The notes under the pieces are model-generated. The model searched no databases. It saw only the letters and a program-made list of their open reading frames with translations, and was not told where the DNA came from. Below, piece after piece: positions 60,009 through 64,000 of a stretch of 64,000 bases of DNA. Position numbers and translations under genes: made by a program. Position 1 is the stretch's first letter; each line of letters opens with the position of its first letter. The stretch comes from CBDEGU01 sp965238045 (GTDB lineage: Bacteria > Acidobacteriota > Terriglobia > Bryobacterales > UBA6623), in contig CBDEGU010000010.1 in the NCBI GenBank assembly GCA_965238045.1, forward strand, positions 124,001 to 188,000, given 5' to 3'.

Positions 60009-60992
60009 TCACGGACGTTTACGCCGGGTTCTCAGAGAGTTGCCCGCCCGGCCAGTGCGTGCCAAAACCCCATCATTGCTCCAGCCGTCCCAATCGGCCG
60101 GGTTCCGCCGCACCTGCTCTTCAAGGCGGGCGACAAACATCTTGACGGCGTCCTCGACAAACGAGGTTCGATCGCTCGCCGGGTCCAGAGCGACTGGTTC
60201 AACCACGACTTCGTATCGAAACACTCCCTTACGGACGACGTGCGCCGTTAACAGTCGCGCTCCCGTTGTCCAGGCAAACGCCGGGGCGCCCGTCGCCAAG
60301 CGCGCCGGCTGCCCTAGAAAGAGCACCGGGGAAGCGGACGAAGCGACCTGGTCGCCCCGGATGGTCAGGCACCTGTTCGCCGCAAGCACCGTCCGCAACC
60401 GCCGTACATAGCCAGGCGAAGCCGGGTTCGAAAACATGATCCGCTCATCGAGGTAAGCATCTTCGGAACGCCGAAACAGCTTCGCCGTCACCAGGATTCC
60501 GAACTGGCTTCGCGAAGGCGCTCCGTGGCTGTCGCGGCCCAGATGAGTCACCGCTTGGCCTGCTTCCAGCATGGCCCGAAACAACACCGGAGAATCGCAG
60601 AATGACATGAACCACACGATGGCGCCCCGCCCCCCGGCCAGCGCGGCATGGAGGTGCTGCTGTCCCCGCAACTGGATCTCGGGTTGCCAGCGCCCCGGCC
60701 ACAGCCCCCGGACACGGGCCCAGAACGTTTCCGCGCGCCGCTGATAAACCAGGCGGGCTTGCCGCCAAATCTCATCCTCGGCCAGCACGCTTCCCAGACG
60801 GTTTCGCATTTCTTGAGCGAGAGAGGGGATCTGTTTCCTCCGAAACACCCCCAGCAGAGCGCCAAGTACTTTGATGGCCCAGCCATCCCACCGCGCCGGA
60901 ACAAGAGCGGAAACGCAGAAACAGACGATTAGCTTCACGGCGAGAGTGAGATCCTCCCATCCGATCAGAGGGATCTTGCGTGATGCATTCAC
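60009..60992 (-). CDS. LpxL/HtrB-like lipid acyltransferase with altered active-site motif
   Basis: A 327-residue membrane-associated protein of the lysophospholipid acyltransferase family (lipid A late acyltransferase type). An N-terminal hydrophobic segment (LAVKLIVCFCVSALVP) is followed by ARLVYQRRAETFWARVRGLW, the GRGAIVWFMSFCDSPVLF region, RRLRTVLAANRCLTIRGDQV and FLGQPARLATGAPAFAWTTG (substrate pocket). The catalytic His-x4-Asp/Glu motif, expected where SFCDSP stands, is not present, so activity is uncertain. It starts upstream of the PepSY genes on the opposite strand. Confidence 0.75.
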   Translation of the reverse strand: MNASRKIPLIGWEDLTLAVKLIVCFCVSALVPARWDGWAIKVLGALLGVFRRKQIPSLAQEMRNRLGSVLAEDEIWRQARLVYQRRAETFWARVRGLWPGRWQPEIQLRGQQHLHAALAGGRGAIVWFMSFCDSPVLFRAMLEAGQAVTHLGRDSHGAPSRSQFGILVTAKLFRRSEDAYLDERIMFSNPASPGYVRRLRTVLAANRCLTIRGDQVASSASPVLFLGQPARLATGAPAFAWTTGARLLTAHVVRKGVFRYEVVVEPVALDPASDRTSFVEDAVKMFVARLEEQVRRNPADWDGWSNDGVLARTGRAGNSLRTRRKRP

Positions 60993-61251
60993 GAGGGAAC
61001 CGTTGCGGTTAAGGCGCTATCGTAGCAATGCCGGCGACGGCACGGCCGGCTCAAGCGCCCGATTTCGAAGTCGCGAGGCGTCCGAGGCGATCCCGCCGGC
61101 CGCGTTCCTATCCTGTCTCGGCGGTCGCCGGTCACAGGTTATCAAGGCAACCAGAAACCGCGGCCATGACCTACTCTATTCTTTTTGGCGCGCTGGCCCG
61201 CTGGCCACGCCCGCTGGCGGCACTACGAGCCAAACGGAAGGTGCTTTACGT

Positions 61252-61842
61252 ATGTACGAATGGATGAGGAAGATCCACATGTAGGCGGGGCTGCTGACCT
61301 TCACGGCGCTCCTGGTTTGGGGGTTCACCGGAATTCACGCGGTCTTTCTGCCGTCGCCGGGAAACTGGCCGGTGCCGGCGGACACCGGCGAGCGGAATGT
61401 CGCCTTCGAAGCTCCCGGCGATCTCGACGACGAGCAACTCGCCAAGCGCATCTTCGAGGCGGCCGCCATCCCCATGGCCGGCGGGTTCTACAATACGCAC
61501 CGTGACGACGACCATCATCTGGCATTCCTTGCCTACACGGCGAACGGACAGCGGGAAGTGACCTACTTGGAAGAGCAGCAGCAAATCCGCGTCCGTATCC
61601 GGCAGAACAGCCTGGGCAGCTTCCTCTCGGGAATGCATGCGGCGCATTCACGGCGCGGGCCGCCGGACCTTTCCGCGCGGCTTTGGGCCTTCTACAACGA
61701 ATTCTCGACTTGGGCCTTTTTCTTCCTGTCGTTGTCGGGAGGCTACATGTGGCTGGCGACGCGTCCGGGTTTGCCTTGGGCCCAGATGTGCATCGGCGGC
61801 GCGACGGCCGTATTCGTCATTCTGTGGTGGGTGACGAGGTAA
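61252..61842 (+). pseudogene. PepSY-type membrane protein, interrupted by TAG at codon 11
   Basis: From ATG 61252 (GGAAGGTG ribosome-binding site) the frame reads MYEWMRKIHM-stop-AGLLTFTALLVWGFTGIHAV and then stays open for 186 codons. TAG 61282-61284 stands where Tyr or a similar residue is expected in an H-x-x-G-L-L membrane helix start. The rest has a periplasmic PepSY-like domain (VTYLEEQQQIRVRIRQ), LGSFLSGMHAAHS and two C-terminal helices. A later start at GTG 61372 would lose the first helix. It pairs with the next gene, 4 bp downstream. Confidence 0.72.
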
Positions 61843-61846
61843 CCGT

Positions 61847-62422
61847 ATGTTTCGCTTGATGCGCAATATTCATTTGATACTGGGACTCGTGCTGTTCTTT
61901 ATCTCTCTCTTGTTTGCCGTCAGTTCGCTGACGTTCATCTACCGCCCCTGGCTGCCGAAAACCCAGAACGATCCAGAATACACGGTTCAGATCTCGGCCG
62001 AACATGCGGCGAACCCCAGGGCGCTGGCCTTGGAGCTGATGCGTAACCATGGCTTGAAGGGCGATCTTCGTCAGATCAAGGAAAACGACGAGGAGATAAG
62101 GTTTTCGATCGCCCGCCCAGGGACCAACGCGGACGTGACATACGCCAAGGCCGCCGGCGAGGCGCGGGTCAAGGTCCGTGAGCAAGGCTTCTGGGACATG
62201 CTCCTGCAGTTGCACACCAATCATGGCTTCTGGCATGAGTTTTTGCCGGCGAACGCCTGGGCGCTGCTCTCGCTGCTAGGTTCGATAGGGATGCTGCTAC
62301 TCGGCGGGACCGGGATCTATCTTTGGTTTGCGCTTCATGAAGAGCGCGTCATCGGCAGTATTCTGCTCGGCCTCAGCCTGACCTACGCCCTGACGACCTT
62401 GATGCTCTCGCGGATGGCCTGA
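61847..62422 (+). CDS. PepSY-associated TM domain protein
   Basis: A 191-residue membrane protein: helix 1 (NIHLILGLVLFFISLLFAV), a periplasmic part with a PepSY-like domain (ALALELMRNHGLKGDLRQIK), LLQLHTNHGFWHEFLPANAW and two more helices (LLSLLGSIGMLLLGGTGIYL). The order His helix-periplasmic domain-helix pair matches half of a PiuB/PepSY_TM protein, found with iron uptake or reductase systems. GAGGT ribosome-binding site before ATG. With the preceding gene it probably forms a heterodimer. Confidence 0.8.
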   Translation: MFRLMRNIHLILGLVLFFISLLFAVSSLTFIYRPWLPKTQNDPEYTVQISAEHAANPRALALELMRNHGLKGDLRQIKENDEEIRFSIARPGTNADVTYAKAAGEARVKVREQGFWDMLLQLHTNHGFWHEFLPANAWALLSLLGSIGMLLLGGTGIYLWFALHEERVIGSILLGLSLTYALTTLMLSRMA

Positions 62423-62588
62423 GAGGGCCGGGGCCAACTGGAACGGCCGGAAGCGAAGCTATCCGGCTGTGGAATGCGGACCGAGGGTGGTTCGCATCCT
62501 GGTTGACCCTTTGCAGCTCAAGCCTCGCCGCTGGGCCTGCCGATCGAGAAGCAGGCCCAAACCAACCCGCTAACCACGGGAAGACGAG

Positions 62589-63875
62589 TCAGCGCGTCCG
62601 CAGCACGACGATCGTGTCGATCGGGTCCTGGATCGATTCCGGCAGGAACACAACCGTCCCAAACTCCTGTTTGTCGTAGCGCACGGCTTGGCCGCCGCGG
62701 AGCAGTTTGGCGGAGGTGATCTTCTTGCCGAAGTCCGGCAGCACCACGAGGCCGTCTTCGGCTTCGAGCGCGTGCAGGTAGATGGTCGATCTCTTGTGCG
62801 TGGTCACGCCCCAGTTCCGCGGTGGGACCGGGCCACCGCGGCTGCCGTAGATCGACTCTCCGTTGGGGCGCATCCACTCGCCCATTCGCTCGAGGCGCTC
62901 GGCGTGCTCCGGTTGGATGGCGCCGTCGGGCCGCGGGCCGACATTGAGCAGAAAGTTCGCGTTCGCCCCGGCCGCCCGCACGAGCGTTTGCAGGAGCCGC
63001 TTGACGCTCTTATGCCGTGCATCGCCGGCGTTGTAGCCCCAAGAGTTGTTGATCGTCTCCGCCATCTCGAGCGGCAGATTCGAAATACCACTCTGGTTGA
63101 AGCCCATCGTGTTTTGTCCGGGCAGGTCGCGCTCGAACATCTGAAAGGCTTCGCCGGCAAACGGCGTCTGGTGGCGGTTCGAGCCGGCCAGGGCCGCCGG
63201 CTGAAGTTTGTGGATCATGTCGTAGGTTTGCTGCAATCGCCACTCGGCGTCCTTCTTATCCCACATACCGTCGAACCAAATCCCGCCGATGGGGCCGTAG
63301 CCGGTGAGCAACTCCCGCAGCTGGGCATCCATGAAATCAAGATAGCGGTTGAAATCACCCGCGTCGGGACGGAGCGAATGCTGCCCGGTACGCCCGCGCG
63401 AAAAATAATCGGTGTCGTGCCAGTCGAGTTGCGAGTGGTAAAAGAACAGCTTGATCTCCTGCCGCCGGCATTCCTCGGCCAGCAGGGCGAGCACATCCTT
63501 GCCGTAGGGGGTTGCATCGACGATGTTCCACTTGTTCTGCTTCGTCCCCCACATGGCGAAACCGTCATGGTGCTTGCTGGTGATCGTGATGTATTTCATG
63601 CCAGCACGCTTGACCAATGACACCCACTGCTTGGCGTCGAACTTGTGCGGGTTGAAGAGACCGGGCAAGCGCTCGTACTCGCGAATTGGCATTTTTCGGC
63701 GGTGCATCACCCATTCGCCGTCGCCGAGCACGCTGTAGGTTCCCCAATGGACAAATAAGCCGAACTTAGCGTCTTGGAACCACTCGCGGGTTTTGCGGTT
63801 TTCGGGTGTGGGCTCGTGACCAAGAGCGGGCAGAGCCAGGAGAACGGCGAGCGAAAACACGATGATGGATCGCAT
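62589..63875 (-). CDS. Exported alpha-L-fucosidase, GH29
   Basis: A 428-residue secreted glycosidase that removes alpha-L-fucose from glycans by retaining catalysis. Signal peptide to about residue 19 (IIVFSLAVLLALPALGHE). Family signatures are WFQDAKFGLFVHWGTYSVLG, MKYITITSKHHDGFAMW, RRQEIKLFFYHSQLDWHD and the nucleophile Asp in IGGIWFDGMWD; SWGYNAGDARHKS and NANFLLNVGPRPDG complete the barrel, followed by a short beta domain. Length is normal. Works with the sulfatase and esterases of this window in breaking down fucosylated or sulfated polysaccharides, by inference. Confidence 0.94.
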   Translation of the reverse strand: MRSIIVFSLAVLLALPALGHEPTPENRKTREWFQDAKFGLFVHWGTYSVLGDGEWVMHRRKMPIREYERLPGLFNPHKFDAKQWVSLVKRAGMKYITITSKHHDGFAMWGTKQNKWNIVDATPYGKDVLALLAEECRRQEIKLFFYHSQLDWHDTDYFSRGRTGQHSLRPDAGDFNRYLDFMDAQLRELLTGYGPIGGIWFDGMWDKKDAEWRLQQTYDMIHKLQPAALAGSNRHQTPFAGEAFQMFERDLPGQNTMGFNQSGISNLPLEMAETINNSWGYNAGDARHKSVKRLLQTLVRAAGANANFLLNVGPRPDGAIQPEHAERLERMGEWMRPNGESIYGSRGGPVPPRNWGVTTHKRSTIYLHALEAEDGLVVLPDFGKKITSAKLLRGGQAVRYDKQEFGTVVFLPESIQDPIDTIVVLRTR

Positions 63876-64000
63876 GACAGAACCTCACGAGGAAATCAGC
63901 GGCACAACGAGACCACGTAGCGTTGACATATAGCAACATATCGCACAGTAATTACGTGGCCGATCGGCCGGTGCAACACGGAAGCAGGCGAATCGATGAG

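Noticed and set aside
25189..61284. Idea that TAG encodes pyrrolysine, given the corrinoid methyltransferase operon
   Set aside because: The TAG-interrupted genes are an unknown protein, a transposase and a PepSY protein, not methylamine methyltransferases; no pylT or pylS seen; TAG also ends normal genes.
62688..63620. 310-aa plus-strand frame opposite the fucosidase
   Set aside because: Antisense shadow; GH29 motifs on the minus strand are decisive.

Overview
The window looks like a high-GC chromosomal segment from an acidobacterium of the Solibacter/Bryobacter type, or a close ecological analogue. This is inferred from gene content only: paired DUF1501 and PSCyt/DUF1549/DUF1553 genes, PQQ alcohol dehydrogenases with cytochrome c, a secreted sulfatase and fucosidase, many twin-arginine or lipoprotein leaders, and Gram-negative envelope genes (an LptE-like lipoprotein, psd, pssA, an LpxL-like acyltransferase). 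No rRNA, tRNA or CRISPR array was found.

Layout. 1-4.4 kb: 3' part of an MFS transporter, a cytochrome-fused PQQ dehydrogenase and a CBM9-like exported protein. 4.4-10.3 kb: selenocysteine machinery, with selB and selA on the minus strand and, divergently, a flavoprotein-SelD fusion. 10.4-16.1 kb: an IS256-family element with a 9-bp target duplication has cut off the 3' end of a DUF1501 gene; the PSCyt/DUF1549/DUF1553 gene upstream of it carries an in-frame TAA. 16.2-21.7 kb: a compact six-gene minus-strand operon for corrinoid methyl transfer (unknown 213-aa protein, MtaA/UroD-type methyltransferase, corrinoid protein, unknown 76-aa Cys protein, RACo/RamA-like activator, homocysteine methyltransferase). 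21.9-28.5 kb: sulfite-oxidase family enzyme, sulfatase, an interrupted unknown gene, a dapF-like gene with one catalytic Cys replaced by Ser, a PfkB kinase and mtnP. 28.5-29.8 kb: a lower-GC cassette flanked by inverted repeats, holding a dCTP-deaminase-fold protein with coiled coil and winged helix plus a small overlapping gene. 30.1-33.8 kb: housekeeping genes (rpsT; psd-pssA-lptE-holA). 33.9-45.6 kb: a second PQQ dehydrogenase/cytochrome pair, an intact DUF1501 + PSCyt/DUF1549/DUF1553 pair, two alpha/beta hydrolases, an amidohydrolase and a cupin. 46.1-51.6 kb: a mobile-element pile-up (IS630 remnant with a -1 slippery site, two inverted IS1595-family copies with 8-bp duplications, an ISNCY-type element, short repeats), with a CPBP protease gene broken by the insertions. 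51.8-64 kb: accessory genes, many degraded (ester cyclase remnant, exported dehydrogenase, split Tat leader/amidase, HigBA with a frameshifted toxin, kinase fragment, GT-C enzyme, acyltransferase, PepSY pair with an amber codon, GH29 fucosidase).

How the genes fit together: the methyl-transfer operon probably moves methyl groups from an unidentified donor to homocysteine, and mtnP with its PfkB neighbour fits methionine or purine salvage. The PQQ enzymes and multi-heme DUF1549/1553 proteins suggest periplasmic oxidation of alcohols or sugars coupled to cytochrome c. Sulfatase, CBM9, esterases and fucosidase suggest degradation of decorated polysaccharides. The many single-base ORF breaks mean either ongoing gene decay or residual sequence error, and that should be settled before functional conclusions are drawn.
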